64,000 nt of DNA from Streptomyces griseofuscus (GTDB lineage: Bacteria; Actinomycetota; Actinomycetes; Streptomycetales; Streptomycetaceae), in NCBI RefSeq assembly GCF_014673495.1, contig NZ_CP051006.1, forward strand, positions 1,426,001 to 1,490,000, in the 5' to 3' direction. Position 1 is the stretch's first letter. Each line of letters starts with the position of its first letter. The position numbers were made by a program, and so were the translations under genes. Shown piece after piece: positions 1-8,040 of the stretch. The notes under the pieces are model-generated. The model made no database searches. It was not told the origin of the DNA and saw nothing but the letters and a program-made list of their open reading frames with translations.

Positions 1-133
1 CCCGGCAGAAGTCCTCGTGCCAGGCGAGCAGCTGTGCGCCGAATCCCATCACGAGCAGGACCGGCGGGTCGCCGGGGTCGCCGAAGGTCTCGTATGCGAG
101 GGACACCTCGGGAGACACACCGATGATCGACAT
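1..133 (-). CDS. alpha/beta hydrolase, partial (N-terminus only)
   Basis: The minus strand is open from an ATG at 133 to the left edge, giving 44 residues. The pattern (AYETFGDP, then PPVLLVMGFGAQ, then AWHEDFCR) is the start of an alpha/beta hydrolase, with the first beta strand, the oxyanion-hole region and the WHEDFC segment typical of actinobacterial family members. The catalytic triad would lie outside the window. The ribosome site before the ATG is weak. It reads in the same direction as the phosphonate run but is separated from it by a terminator-like hairpin, so it is probably a separate transcription unit. Confidence 0.6.
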   Translation of the reverse strand, partial: MSIIGVSPEVSLAYETFGDPGDPPVLLVMGFGAQLLAWHEDFCR

Positions 134-215
134 GCGTGGAGACTGTCATGGCCGGCCGTGGCGCGCATCCGGGATTCCGGCGCGACCGTTCGCGGCGGGC
201 GCGGGGGGCGTGCGG

Positions 216-249
216 AAGGCCCCGCCGGCCGTACGACCGGCGGGGTCTT
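216..249. terminator. inverted repeat, probable terminator of the phosphonate run
   Basis: Arms of 13 nt (AAGGCCCCGCCGG and CCGGCGGGGTCTT) pair with one G-U-type mismatch around an 8-nt loop. The hairpin lies about 60 nt beyond the stop of the aminotransferase gene that ends at 310. No U-tract is obvious, which is common in high-GC actinobacteria. It would end leftward transcription. Confidence 0.55.
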
Positions 250-309
250 CGTCGTCACGTCACGACTGCTTCTTCGGCGTGTTTCTCTCGGCCGCTCCCG
301 CGCCCGTTC

Positions 310-1437
310 CTACTCACCCCGCGCCTTCGCCAGGTGCCGTATCGACTCCTCCAACGCCCCTTCCAGTTCCACCAGTCGGGGCAGCGGGATCTCGCCCATG
401 GTGGCGATGCGGAAGTGGGTCCGCGACAGGCGGCCCTGGCCCGCGTAGATGACGTAGCCGCGCCGTTTCAGCTCGTCGTGCAGCGCGGGGTAGGCGACGC
501 CGGCGGGCAGTTCGAGCGCCGTGACCGAGTTCGCACGGTACGGCTCCTCGATCAGGACCGGCAGGCCCAGCCGGGCGAACCCGGCGCGCACCACGGCCGC
601 CCGCTCCCGGTACAGCCGGACCCGTGCCGGGTACCCGCCGGCGTTCTCGTACTCGGTGATCGCCTCGTCCAGCGCGTAGCACGTCTGGACGGCCGGGGTG
701 AACGGGATGTCCCCGGCGCGCTGGGCCGCCAGCTGGGCCGCGGGGTCGAGGTAGACGCTGCGCCGGGGCACCGCGGCGACCCGGTCGACACCCTTGGCGG
801 TGGACAGCAGCAGGAAGGAGACGCCGGGGATGCCGTGCAGGCCCTTGTTCGCCGTCCCGCAGATGATGTCGGCGCCGACGTCGGCGAGATCGGGTGACTC
901 GATGGCGGTCGAACTGATCGCGTCGACCAGGAAGACCGCTTCATGATCACGGACGATCGCACCGATCTCGGCGATCGGGTTGAGCATTCCGGTGGTCGTC
1001 TCGTGATGCACGCACGCGACGGCGTCGATACGCCCGTCCGACCGCAGCCGATCGGCGATGGCGACCGGATCGACCGGAGTGGTCCAGGGTGCCTGCACCA
1101 CGACCGTCTCGATCCCATGGGCCTCGGCCATGGCCAGCAGCCGGGCGCCGTACACCCCGTTGTTGACGACCAGCAGCTTGCGTCCGGCGCGGACCGAGCC
1201 GATCACGGCCGTCTCCATGGCCGCCGTGCCGGAACCGGTGATCAGCACCGTCTCATGGGTGTCCGGCACACCGAGACACCGGGTGATCGAGGTGCGCAGC
1301 CGGGCGAGGAGCGCTGCGAACTCCGGTTCACGGTGGCACAGATCGCCCCGCAGCAGGGCCTGACGCACCCCCGGTGAGGTGCACGCGGGGCCGGGGTTGA
1401 GCAGGATGAGGTCGTCCGGCGTCGCGAGGTCAGTCAT
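310..1437 (-). CDS. phnW: 2-aminoethylphosphonate:pyruvate aminotransferase (AEPT)
   Basis: This 375-residue fold-type I PLP enzyme matches the AEPT family in length and motifs. It begins LLNPGPACTSPGVRQAL. A GSGTAAMET cofactor-phosphate loop follows near residues 68-76, then VDAISS with the pyridine-contact Asp near 172, then GTANKGLHG with the Schiff-base Lys near 198. The family interconverts phosphonoacetaldehyde and 2-aminoethylphosphonate (AEP) with Ala/pyruvate. Beside PEP mutase and phosphonopyruvate decarboxylase it should run toward AEP. It is the last gene of the run and its start overlaps the upstream ligase gene by 8 nt. A catabolic role is possible in isolation but unlikely in this context. 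Confidence 0.88.
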   Translation of the reverse strand: MTDLATPDDLILLNPGPACTSPGVRQALLRGDLCHREPEFAALLARLRTSITRCLGVPDTHETVLITGSGTAAMETAVIGSVRAGRKLLVVNNGVYGARLLAMAEAHGIETVVVQAPWTTPVDPVAIADRLRSDGRIDAVACVHHETTTGMLNPIAEIGAIVRDHEAVFLVDAISSTAIESPDLADVGADIICGTANKGLHGIPGVSFLLLSTAKGVDRVAAVPRRSVYLDPAAQLAAQRAGDIPFTPAVQTCYALDEAITEYENAGGYPARVRLYRERAAVVRAGFARLGLPVLIEEPYRANSVTALELPAGVAYPALHDELKRRGYVIYAGQGRLSRTHFRIATMGEIPLPRLVELEGALEESIRHLAKARGE

Positions 1438-2773
1438 CGTCGCCCCAGTAGACCGGTGCCGGGACGGCGCCCTGGAGGCCGTTGATCATCAGGTGGCCGT
1501 CACCCTTGACGCCGTAGCGGCGGATGGCGCCGACGAACTCGCCGTCCAGGACGTAGGAGCCGTAGACCACGGGGACGGTGATCTCGTGCAGGGCGCCGGA
1601 GTCGTCCTGGAAGGAGAGGGGTTTAGGGGTCGCCGTCATCAACTCCTGTACGACCCAGGGGCGGTCGGCGCCGGCCGCCTGCTCGATCAGGGCGGACCAG
1701 TCGGCGGCGGTGAGTTCGCGGCCGATGAGGACGTCCCGGCCCTTCTCCCCCAGCGCGGGCTTGATCACCAGGCGGTGCTGGTTGCGCAGCGACCAGTCGA
1801 GCAGGTCGACGCGCTCACCGCGCCAGAAGGTGTGGCGTTCGGTGAGCCGCCGGGTCCAGGGCACCGCCTCGGTCAGGTCGGCGGCGAGGGAGGGCGGCAG
1901 TTCGCCGGTGAACTCCTCGTCGGAGAGCATGGCGAGGGTCGCCTTCGTGGCCAGGATCTCGCCCCACAGCCCGGTGATGGACCGCAGGGCGCCGTCGCGG
2001 GCGGCGGCGGAGATCCGGCGCAACTCGGCCATGTGGTGCGGGTTCTCGGCGTCCGGCAAAAAGTAGCGGTGGACGAGTCCGATGCGTGCGCCCCGGTGCC
2101 AGGCGGCGCCGTCGCGGATCTCGATGTCCTCCATGTGCACGGAGCGCGCGGTCAGTCCGTGCCGGGCCAGTTCCAGCACCAGGGAGCGGTAGTGCCAGTT
2201 GTCGAAGTGGTCGTCGCCGGCCGCCTCGTCGGCGTAGTAGGTGAGGGCGATCAGGCCGTCCTCGTGCGTCATGTGCCGGCGCAGGACGTCCGCGAAACGG
2301 CCCATCAGATAGCGGGGTTCGCCGCAGGCGCCGAACTCCGGCCTGAGCACATCCGCCTGGTGGGCGCGCAGCAGCATGTCGTTGAGCGGGAACAGGCCAG
2401 CGAGGGAGCCCGCGTTGACGTCGACGACGACACAGCGCTCGGGTCCGGTGCCGTCGGTGGTGCCGAGGATCATGTCGGGGCGGCCGATGAGGTGCCAGTC
2501 CCGCGCGGGCAACGACTCCCACATCGGGACCAGTTGCTCGGGCAGGCCGAGGGCCTTGGCCATGCGGCCGGCGTCGCCGTCGTAGCGGTCGATGAACGCC
2601 TCGACGCCGCGCCGGAAGGCCGTCCAGGTGCGGGACATCTGTCCGAAGGTGGCCGTGGGCAGCCGGGCGGCCGACAGGGCGAACCGGAAGGGTACCGGTA
2701 CGGCGTCCAACTCGGCGGTGACGGTAGCCAGTTCTTCCGGGGTGAGCGCGCGGGGTGCGAGGAGCCCGGTCAT
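1430..2773 (-). CDS. ATP-grasp-like ligase, circularly permuted type
   Basis: A 447-residue protein without transmembrane segments. Around residues 330-355 it carries HRLVIKPALGEKGRDVLIG followed by an acidic WVVQELM strand, the Lys/Gly-rich nucleotide-binding pattern of ATP-grasp enzymes. An acidic VVVDVNAGS segment near residue 115 could hold Mg-ATP, as in permuted ATP-grasp proteins. A clear paralogue lies at 35988-37349 (shared PWTR, then VDL, then the GRxVLIGRE block). I infer an amide or peptide ligase, perhaps joining an amino acid to aminoethylphosphonate. Its start overlaps the hydrolase stop by 4 nt. No substrate is visible from sequence. Confidence 0.65.
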   Translation of the reverse strand: MTGLLAPRALTPEELATVTAELDAVPVPFRFALSAARLPTATFGQMSRTWTAFRRGVEAFIDRYDGDAGRMAKALGLPEQLVPMWESLPARDWHLIGRPDMILGTTDGTGPERCVVVDVNAGSLAGLFPLNDMLLRAHQADVLRPEFGACGEPRYLMGRFADVLRRHMTHEDGLIALTYYADEAAGDDHFDNWHYRSLVLELARHGLTARSVHMEDIEIRDGAAWHRGARIGLVHRYFLPDAENPHHMAELRRISAAARDGALRSITGLWGEILATKATLAMLSDEEFTGELPPSLAADLTEAVPWTRRLTERHTFWRGERVDLLDWSLRNQHRLVIKPALGEKGRDVLIGRELTAADWSALIEQAAGADRPWVVQELMTATPKPLSFQDDSGALHEITVPVVYGSYVLDGEFVGAIRRYGVKGDGHLMINGLQGAVPAPVYWGDDD

Positions 2774-3621
2774 CGGGCCGTCTCCGCTCGGGCCGCCTCC
2801 GCGAGGAAGGCGCGGGCCTTCTGGAGGAACTCCTCGGGCCGCTCCATGGTGATCATGTGGCCGAGGTCGTCGATGTACTCGGCGCGCGCCCCGGGGATGT
2901 CGCGCGCGAGGCGCTCGCCGATCTCGATGGCGTCCGGCTGGTCCATGCCGCCGATCAGGACGAGCGTGGGCACCTGGAGGGAGCCGAGCCGTTCGGCGGC
3001 GTTGGGCACGAGTTCGAGTTCGTCGGGCTCGTTGCCCGTCTCGGCGACCGTCCTGCGCCTGCGGTCGTAGCCCGCGGTGGCGGTGATCCGCAGCCGCGCG
3101 ATCAGCGTCGGGTCCATGTCCGCGAGGGTCCGCTTGGGTCCGGCGACCCAGCTGCCGAGGCTGATGTCGAGGGCCTTGTCGTCGTCACCGGCCCAGATGA
3201 GGTCCTCCTCGGCCATCCGGTTGGTGTTCACCTCGTCGGTCCACTCGTGCTCCCGGCTGACCGGCGCGGCCAGCAACAGGGAGCGGACCCTGGCGGGGTG
3301 CAGCACCGCGAACTCCACGGCGATCCGGCCGCCGAAGGACGGGCCGATCACATGGGCGCGCTCGATGCCGAGGTGGTCGAGGAGGGCGGCGAGGTCGTCG
3401 GCGGACTGGTACGGCTCGTCCGGGTATCCGGAGCGGCCGAAGCCCCGGCAGTCGTAGCGGACCACGGTGTAGTCCTGGGCCAGGTCCTCGAACTGGCCGT
3501 CCCAGATGGTGGTGTTGCCGTTGCCGGTGTGCAGCAGGACCACGGCGTCGCCGGAGCCCGCGCGTTCGTAGTAGAGCTCCGTGCCGTTGACGGGTGCGAA
3601 GCCGGTCTCGTGGTTCGTCAT
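2770..3621 (-). CDS. alpha/beta hydrolase
   Basis: A 283-residue alpha/beta hydrolase. Ser95 sits in the elbow GPSFGG. A catalytic Asp is likely near 225 (GGMDQPDA) and His near 257 (DLGHMITMERPEEF). The first strand ends VVLLHTGNG, and YDCRGFGRSG follows, as in esterases and C-C bond hydrolases. GGAGAG lies just upstream of the ATG. It sits between a methyltransferase and the ATP-grasp ligase gene. It could remove an ester or protecting group late in the pathway or hydrolyse a stalled intermediate; that is inference. Confidence 0.75.
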   Translation of the reverse strand: MTNHETGFAPVNGTELYYERAGSGDAVVLLHTGNGNTTIWDGQFEDLAQDYTVVRYDCRGFGRSGYPDEPYQSADDLAALLDHLGIERAHVIGPSFGGRIAVEFAVLHPARVRSLLLAAPVSREHEWTDEVNTNRMAEEDLIWAGDDDKALDISLGSWVAGPKRTLADMDPTLIARLRITATAGYDRRRRTVAETGNEPDELELVPNAAERLGSLQVPTLVLIGGMDQPDAIEIGERLARDIPGARAEYIDDLGHMITMERPEEFLQKARAFLAEAARAETAR

Positions 3622-3641
3622 GTCTCTCTCCTCGTGCTGGC

Positions 3642-4493
3642 TCAGCCGCGGGCGGCGGTCAGCGCGCCGGTCAGCGGGGTGGAAGGCAGGGCCACGGACT
3701 CGCTGTAGCCGGCGGCGCGGATCTCCACCAGGAGGTCCTCCTGGGTCAGGGAGCTGCCGCCGTTGACCGCGGTGACCAGGTCGGACATCGCGTTGACGAT
3801 GGGGAGTTCGGAGTCGGCGGCGAAGGTGGTGGCGATCACCCAGCCGCCGGGCCGCAGCACCCGGCGCACCGCTTCGAGGGCCTTGGGGATCGCGTCGGGG
3901 GACATGAAGCTCAGCGGCAGCCAGGCCAGGTCGTAGATGGCGTCGTCGGCGAGGTCGGTGACATCGCCGTGGCGCAGCTCGACCCGGTCGGCGCAGCCCG
4001 CCTCGTCGATGACGGTGCGGGCGAGGCCGAGGACCCGTTCCATGCGGTCCACGCCGACGACCCGGGCGCGCGGCCAGCGTTCGGCGATACGGGCGGCGAG
4101 CTGGCCGGTGCCCACGCCGACGTCGAGGAAGGCGGCGTCCGTCCGCTCGGCGATGCCGGTGAGGCCGAGGACGGGCGCGGCCTCGTCCACGATCCAGTCG
4201 GCGACCTGGCGTGAGCCGCGTCCTTGGGCGAGCAGCACCTCGTCGGGCATGTCGCCCCAGCCTTTGGTGGGGCCCTCGGCGAAGGCCGCGGCCTGGGCGA
4301 GCTGGCTGGTCAGGGCGGCGGCGAATTCCGGATCGTGGTGGCCGACGGGCAGCCCGGACAGGGTGAGCGCCCTTTCCACCGCGGCGCGCTGCTGCGGGCT
4401 GAGGTCGTCGCGGCCCTGTGCGGCGTAGGCGGCGACGGCCCAGGCCGCGTCGACCAGTCTGCTGAGTTCGAACTGCATCTGTGCGCCGAGCAT
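3642..4493 (-). CDS. class I SAM-dependent methyltransferase
   Basis: 283 residues. The SAM-binding glycine loop (FLDVGVGTGQLAARI) is near residues 120-135, an acidic GVDRM end of strand 2 follows, and VLRPGGWVIATTF forms the post-motif. The N-terminal 100 residues are helical (FELSRLVDAAWAVAAYA) and may be a substrate lid or dimerisation region. A strong AAGGAGG ribosome site sits 8 nt before the ATG at 4493. It is separated from the upstream exporter gene by a GC-rich tract, so it may be transcribed partly on its own. The substrate (O, N or C) cannot be read. Confidence 0.75.
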   Translation of the reverse strand: MLGAQMQFELSRLVDAAWAVAAYAAQGRDDLSPQQRAAVERALTLSGLPVGHHDPEFAAALTSQLAQAAAFAEGPTKGWGDMPDEVLLAQGRGSRQVADWIVDEAAPVLGLTGIAERTDAAFLDVGVGTGQLAARIAERWPRARVVGVDRMERVLGLARTVIDEAGCADRVELRHGDVTDLADDAIYDLAWLPLSFMSPDAIPKALEAVRRVLRPGGWVIATTFAADSELPIVNAMSDLVTAVNGGSSLTQEDLLVEIRAAGYSESVALPSTPLTGALTAARG

Positions 4494-4504
4494 GATGCTG
4501 CCTC

Positions 4505-4690
4505 CTTGGGCGTCAAACCGAGTCGGGGCGAGCGGGGCCGGGCCGGGCGGCCGGGGGCGGCCTGGCGGGGCCGGGCCTGCGGGGTCCTGGCCGGGGCGGG
4601 CCTGGCAGGGGCGGCCGGGGCGGGGTCTGGCAGGGTCGGCCGGATCGCGCCGGGCCCGGCTTGGTCTGGCCGGGCCCGGCGCGGGCCGTG
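4505..4690. repeat. low-complexity G-rich tract between exporter and methyltransferase genes
   Basis: About 185 nt made almost only of G, C and a few T (plus strand), with irregular repeats of CCGGGC/GGGGC units. On the transcribed minus strand it gives a C-rich RNA. It holds no plausible gene. It could form G-quadruplexes on the plus strand or act as a rut-like pause, or it may simply be expanded simple sequence. Confidence 0.5.
4648..4681. terminator. perfect 13-bp inverted repeat after the MFS gene
   Basis: The arms CGCCGGGCCCGGC and GCCGGGCCCGGCG are perfectly complementary around an 8-nt loop. They start about 10 nt beyond the stop of the exporter gene (4691). The position suggests an attenuating or intrinsic terminator inside the run. 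Confidence 0.5.
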
Positions 4691-5974
4691 TCAGACGGTG
4701 GTTCCGGCCGGCTCGTTCTCCACGGCCGCGGGCCGGGAGGAGAAGGTCGTGCCGCCGCGCACCAGCAGCGGCAGCGGGGCCGCGATCAGCACGATGAAGG
4801 CGCTGACGATGAGCATGTCGCGCGTGCCGATGCTGGCGGCGACCAGGCCGGCCGCCGCGTAGCCGAGCGGCATCAGGCCCTGGCTGCCCAGCCAGTCAAG
4901 GGCCATCACCCGGCCGAGGACCCGGTCGGGGACGTCCTGCTGGAGGGCGGTCATCCACAGGATGGAGAAGACGGTGACGCCGACGCCGGCGATCGCCCAG
5001 CAGATGAGGACGCCGACCAGCGGCAGCACGGCGAGCGAGCCGACCGAGCCGAAGATGGTGAAGAGGCCGCAGCAGGCGACGGTGCCCGGGCGGCTGGTGC
5101 GGATCTTGCCGCCGACGATCGAGCCGATGATCGAGCCGACGCCGAGGGCGGCGAACGCACCGCCGTAGGCGGCGGATCCGCCGAGGCTCTTCTCGGCGAC
5201 GATCGGGGCGGCGAGGAAGGCGGGGGCCACGCAGAAGGTCATGACGACGGTCGCCATGCCGATGGAGGCGCCCACCCAGGGGCGGGAGCGGATCTCCCGG
5301 ATGCCCTCGTTGAAGTCGCGCAGACCGCGCCGGATGATGCCGCCGGGCTCCTCCTCGTCGGGGGACTCGTCACGCGCGTTGGCCGCGTCGGTCTCCTTGA
5401 TGAACACGAGGGTGGCGAGGCTGGCGGCGAAGGTGCCGACATCGATCCACAGCGCGGGCCCGGGGCCCACTCCGGCGATCACGAGGCCCGCCAGGGTCGG
5501 TCCGGCCACCATGGAGACGTACTGGGACAGGGCGCTGAGCGCGTTGCCGCCCTGGAGCGCCTCCTCCGGCAGCAGCCGCGGGGGTACGGCGCTGTAGGCG
5601 GGCAGGAACAGGCCCTCGGCGATGCCGATGGCGATCACGAGGACCATGAAGACGGCCGTGTTCAGGTGGACCGGGGCGATCGCGATGGCGGCGACGCCGA
5701 CGGCGCGTACGACGTCCGCGCCGATCATCACCCGGGTGCGCCGCCAGCGGTCGCCGATGGAGGCCGCGAGCACGGTGCCCACGGCCAGCGCGATGCCCTG
5801 CACCGCGAGAACCACGCCGAGGCCGGTGGCGCCGGAGTGTCTGTCCAGGACGACCATCGCGAGGATGATCGGGAACATGGCGTTGCCGATGGAACTCAGG
5901 GACTGCCCGGTCCACAGGAAGGCGAAGTCCCGGTGTTTGAGCGGCAGGAACATGCTGGGCTTGGGATCCGTCAT
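4691..5974 (-). CDS. MFS transporter (MFS_3/EntS-like exporter)
   Basis: 427 residues with about 12 hydrophobic spans. It starts LKHRDFAFLWTGQSLSSIGNAM, the typical N-terminus of MFS_3 drug and siderophore exporters, and has a GDRWRRTRVM loop between helices 2 and 3, equivalent to the MFS signature. It would sit in the cytoplasmic membrane and most likely exports the product or gives self-protection. It is followed by a strong hairpin and the C-rich tract. A second MFS protein (28055-29308) of a different subtype is also in this window. Confidence 0.8.
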   Translation of the reverse strand: MTDPKPSMFLPLKHRDFAFLWTGQSLSSIGNAMFPIILAMVVLDRHSGATGLGVVLAVQGIALAVGTVLAASIGDRWRRTRVMIGADVVRAVGVAAIAIAPVHLNTAVFMVLVIAIGIAEGLFLPAYSAVPPRLLPEEALQGGNALSALSQYVSMVAGPTLAGLVIAGVGPGPALWIDVGTFAASLATLVFIKETDAANARDESPDEEEPGGIIRRGLRDFNEGIREIRSRPWVGASIGMATVVMTFCVAPAFLAAPIVAEKSLGGSAAYGGAFAALGVGSIIGSIVGGKIRTSRPGTVACCGLFTIFGSVGSLAVLPLVGVLICWAIAGVGVTVFSILWMTALQQDVPDRVLGRVMALDWLGSQGLMPLGYAAAGLVAASIGTRDMLIVSAFIVLIAAPLPLLVRGGTTFSSRPAAVENEPAGTTV

Positions 5975-6019
5975 GTACTCGATCTCTCAGGGGGTCGGTT
6001 CGTCGGAGCGGTGGTGGGG

Positions 6020-7018
6020 TCAGCTGGGTCGTACGGCGGTGAGGCAGGTGAAGTGCGGTGGGGCGCTGGGGAGTTCGACCGTCCGCATGCCGGTGAGGCC
6101 GGCCTCGGTGAGCCAGTCCGCCACCTCCGCCCGGGAGTACATGGCACCGCTGCTCGTGCGGGCGGCCAGGAACAGCGCGTACTGGGCGCGCACGGGGTTC
6201 GTCTCGTACGGCCCGGAGCCGAGGATGTCGATGACGGCGAGGGTTCCGCCGGGCTTGACGGCGGCGGCCGCGCGGTGCACCAGGCGCTCGGCGTCCCCTG
6301 CGGTCTCCAGGTGCAGGATGTTGCCGAGGATCACCAGGTCATGTGCGGCGGCGGGCAGTTCGACGTCGAAGTAGCTGCCCTCCAGCGTGGTGACGCGGCT
6401 CTCGACGCCGGCCTCGGCCGCGTTGTGCCGCAGTCCTTCGAGGACCGGCGGCAGGTCCACGGCGGTGACCCGGGCCTTCGGCATCCGGGTGGCGACGGCG
6501 AGGCTCCACACGCCGGAGCCGGCGCCGAGGTCGAGCACCGAGCGGGCGCCGTCGCCCATGCCGTACGGCTCCCCCTCCAGCGCCTCGGCCAGTTCGGCGG
6601 CCGCGCCCGGGTACATGTGTCCAAGGCCCTGGGCGACCTGGGCGTAGTGGCGCCCCCGCTCCTCCAGGGTGCCGTCCATGGACAGCAACGGCTTGCCGGA
6701 CAGGAGCAGTTCAGGCAGGTGGTCGAAGAGGTTCAGATGGAGTTCGACGCCGCCGGGGGCGTCGCGGGCGCGTTCGGCCAGTTCGGGGGAGGCCTGGTAA
6801 CGGCCGTCGGTGTGGACGGCGGCGCCGCTGTGCACGAGGACGTTGAGGGTGAGGCGGGTGGCGAGCGGGTCGAGCTTGAGGTCGGTGGCGAACTCCTCGG
6901 CGGTGGCGGCCCGTTCGAGCAGGGCCGCGAGGAGACCGGCGCGTTGGGCGCCGAGGACCGCGAGCACGGGTATGCCCTGGTCGAAGACCTCGGCGAGCGC
7001 GGTGGCCGGCTTGGTCAT
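6020..7018 (-). CDS. O-methyltransferase (plant-type OMT fold)
   Basis: 332 residues starting MTKPATALAEVF. The ATG at 7018 overlaps the GNAT stop by 4 nt, so translation is coupled. The N-terminal winged-helix dimerisation domain (residues ~10-110, with TRLTLNVLVHSGAA) is followed by the SAM loop SVLDLGAGSGVWSLA near 175, VDLPPVLE for the ribose-binding acid, and LGNILH. This is the domain order of small-molecule O-methyltransferases such as DmpM/TcmN-like enzymes. A substrate cannot be assigned. Methylation of a phosphonate or hydroxyl group is a possibility. Confidence 0.78.
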   Translation of the reverse strand: MTKPATALAEVFDQGIPVLAVLGAQRAGLLAALLERAATAEEFATDLKLDPLATRLTLNVLVHSGAAVHTDGRYQASPELAERARDAPGGVELHLNLFDHLPELLLSGKPLLSMDGTLEERGRHYAQVAQGLGHMYPGAAAELAEALEGEPYGMGDGARSVLDLGAGSGVWSLAVATRMPKARVTAVDLPPVLEGLRHNAAEAGVESRVTTLEGSYFDVELPAAAHDLVILGNILHLETAGDAERLVHRAAAAVKPGGTLAVIDILGSGPYETNPVRAQYALFLAARTSSGAMYSRAEVADWLTEAGLTGMRTVELPSAPPHFTCLTAVRPS

Positions 7019-8034
7019 GAGAATTCCCTTCGATCTTCCGAGTCGCACATCCAGGAGACGAGCTCGACGGGTTCGGCCCCGAAGCGCTGCTTCCACGCCG
7101 GGTTGGTCCGGCCCAGCTCGATGACCTCGCAGCCCTGGGACACCGCGTAGTCGACGGAGAGGTCCAGCAGCACGAGGTAGGGGCTGAAGGTGCCGCGTAC
7201 CTCGCTCTCCACGCCGATGGCCCAGTTGTGCAGGGTCCGGCCGTCCAGGAAGGACACCGAGGCGGCGACCACGTGCCCGGCCTCCTCCAGGGTGAAGACG
7301 CACGCGGGCGCGCCCACGTTGGTCAACAGATCGGCCAACGGGCCCTGTTCGTAGTAGCCGGGGTTGTAGCGGTCGGCGGTCAGCTTCAGGAGCCGGCACG
7401 CGTCCCGGACGATCCGCTCGGGCAGCGGGTCGCGGTAGACATGTCCGGTGATCCCGGCCCTGGCCGCCAGGCGCAGCTGCCGGCGCGCGTCCTGCCGTAC
7501 CCGGGCGGGCAGGCGTTCGAGGTGTTCGGCGAAGCTGCCTACCGCCGTCAGGGGCATGCGGAAGCGGTGGTTGCGCGGCACCCGGCGGGCCCTGCTCTCC
7601 AGGAGCGGGGTGAGCGGGGAGTCCAGTGCCATGTTGATGAATCCGAACTCGGCCGCGCCCCACGCGCGGGCCTGTGCCCGCATCGCTTCCCACAGGGGCT
7701 CGACCAGCTCCTTCTCCGCGTGCCGCAGGGGCAGCCGGGTGTCGTAGCAGTGCCAGAAGTGGCTGACCGCCCAGGGCGGGCCCGCCACGTTCCGCGTCCC
7801 GAACGGGTCCCGCGCGGGCACCAGGTACAGCGGCATGACCGCGGCCGGGTCGTCGCCGGAGCCGACGGTCAAGTACCGGTGGTCCAGGGTGGGTTGCAGG
7901 GGGTTCGCGGCGTACGAGGTGAGCAGTGCGGACCGGTAGAAGACCGGTGCGCCCGCGGCGGCGACCACGGCGTCCCAGCCGCGCGGGTCCGGGATCCGGG
8001 TGTGGGAGGAGATCCGTATGCCTGTGGCCGGCAT
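7015..8034 (-). CDS. GNAT-family acyltransferase (FemAB/BioF2-like)
   Basis: 339 residues resembling the GNAT_6/FemAB-like group (often annotated BioF2-like). The central part has LERLPARVRQDARRQLRLA, a basic helix typical of these proteins, then ACVFTLEEAGHVVAASVSF and a C-terminal VIELGRTNPAWKQRFG segment. Such proteins transfer acyl or aminoacyl groups to amines, sometimes from aminoacyl-tRNA. Next to PEP mutase it may acylate the aminophosphonate. It differs from the second GNAT at 13354. The ribosome site is weak, so translation is probably coupled to the upstream gene 6 nt away. Confidence 0.65.
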   Translation of the reverse strand: MPATGIRISSHTRIPDPRGWDAVVAAAGAPVFYRSALLTSYAANPLQPTLDHRYLTVGSGDDPAAVMPLYLVPARDPFGTRNVAGPPWAVSHFWHCYDTRLPLRHAEKELVEPLWEAMRAQARAWGAAEFGFINMALDSPLTPLLESRARRVPRNHRFRMPLTAVGSFAEHLERLPARVRQDARRQLRLAARAGITGHVYRDPLPERIVRDACRLLKLTADRYNPGYYEQGPLADLLTNVGAPACVFTLEEAGHVVAASVSFLDGRTLHNWAIGVESEVRGTFSPYLVLLDLSVDYAVSQGCEVIELGRTNPAWKQRFGAEPVELVSWMCDSEDRREFS

Positions 8035-8040
8035 CGGAGG

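Noticed and set aside
310..1437. AEPT as a catabolic phosphonate-degradation gene
   Set aside because: No phosphonatase or phosphonoacetate hydrolase is nearby, and pepM and ppd are in the same run.
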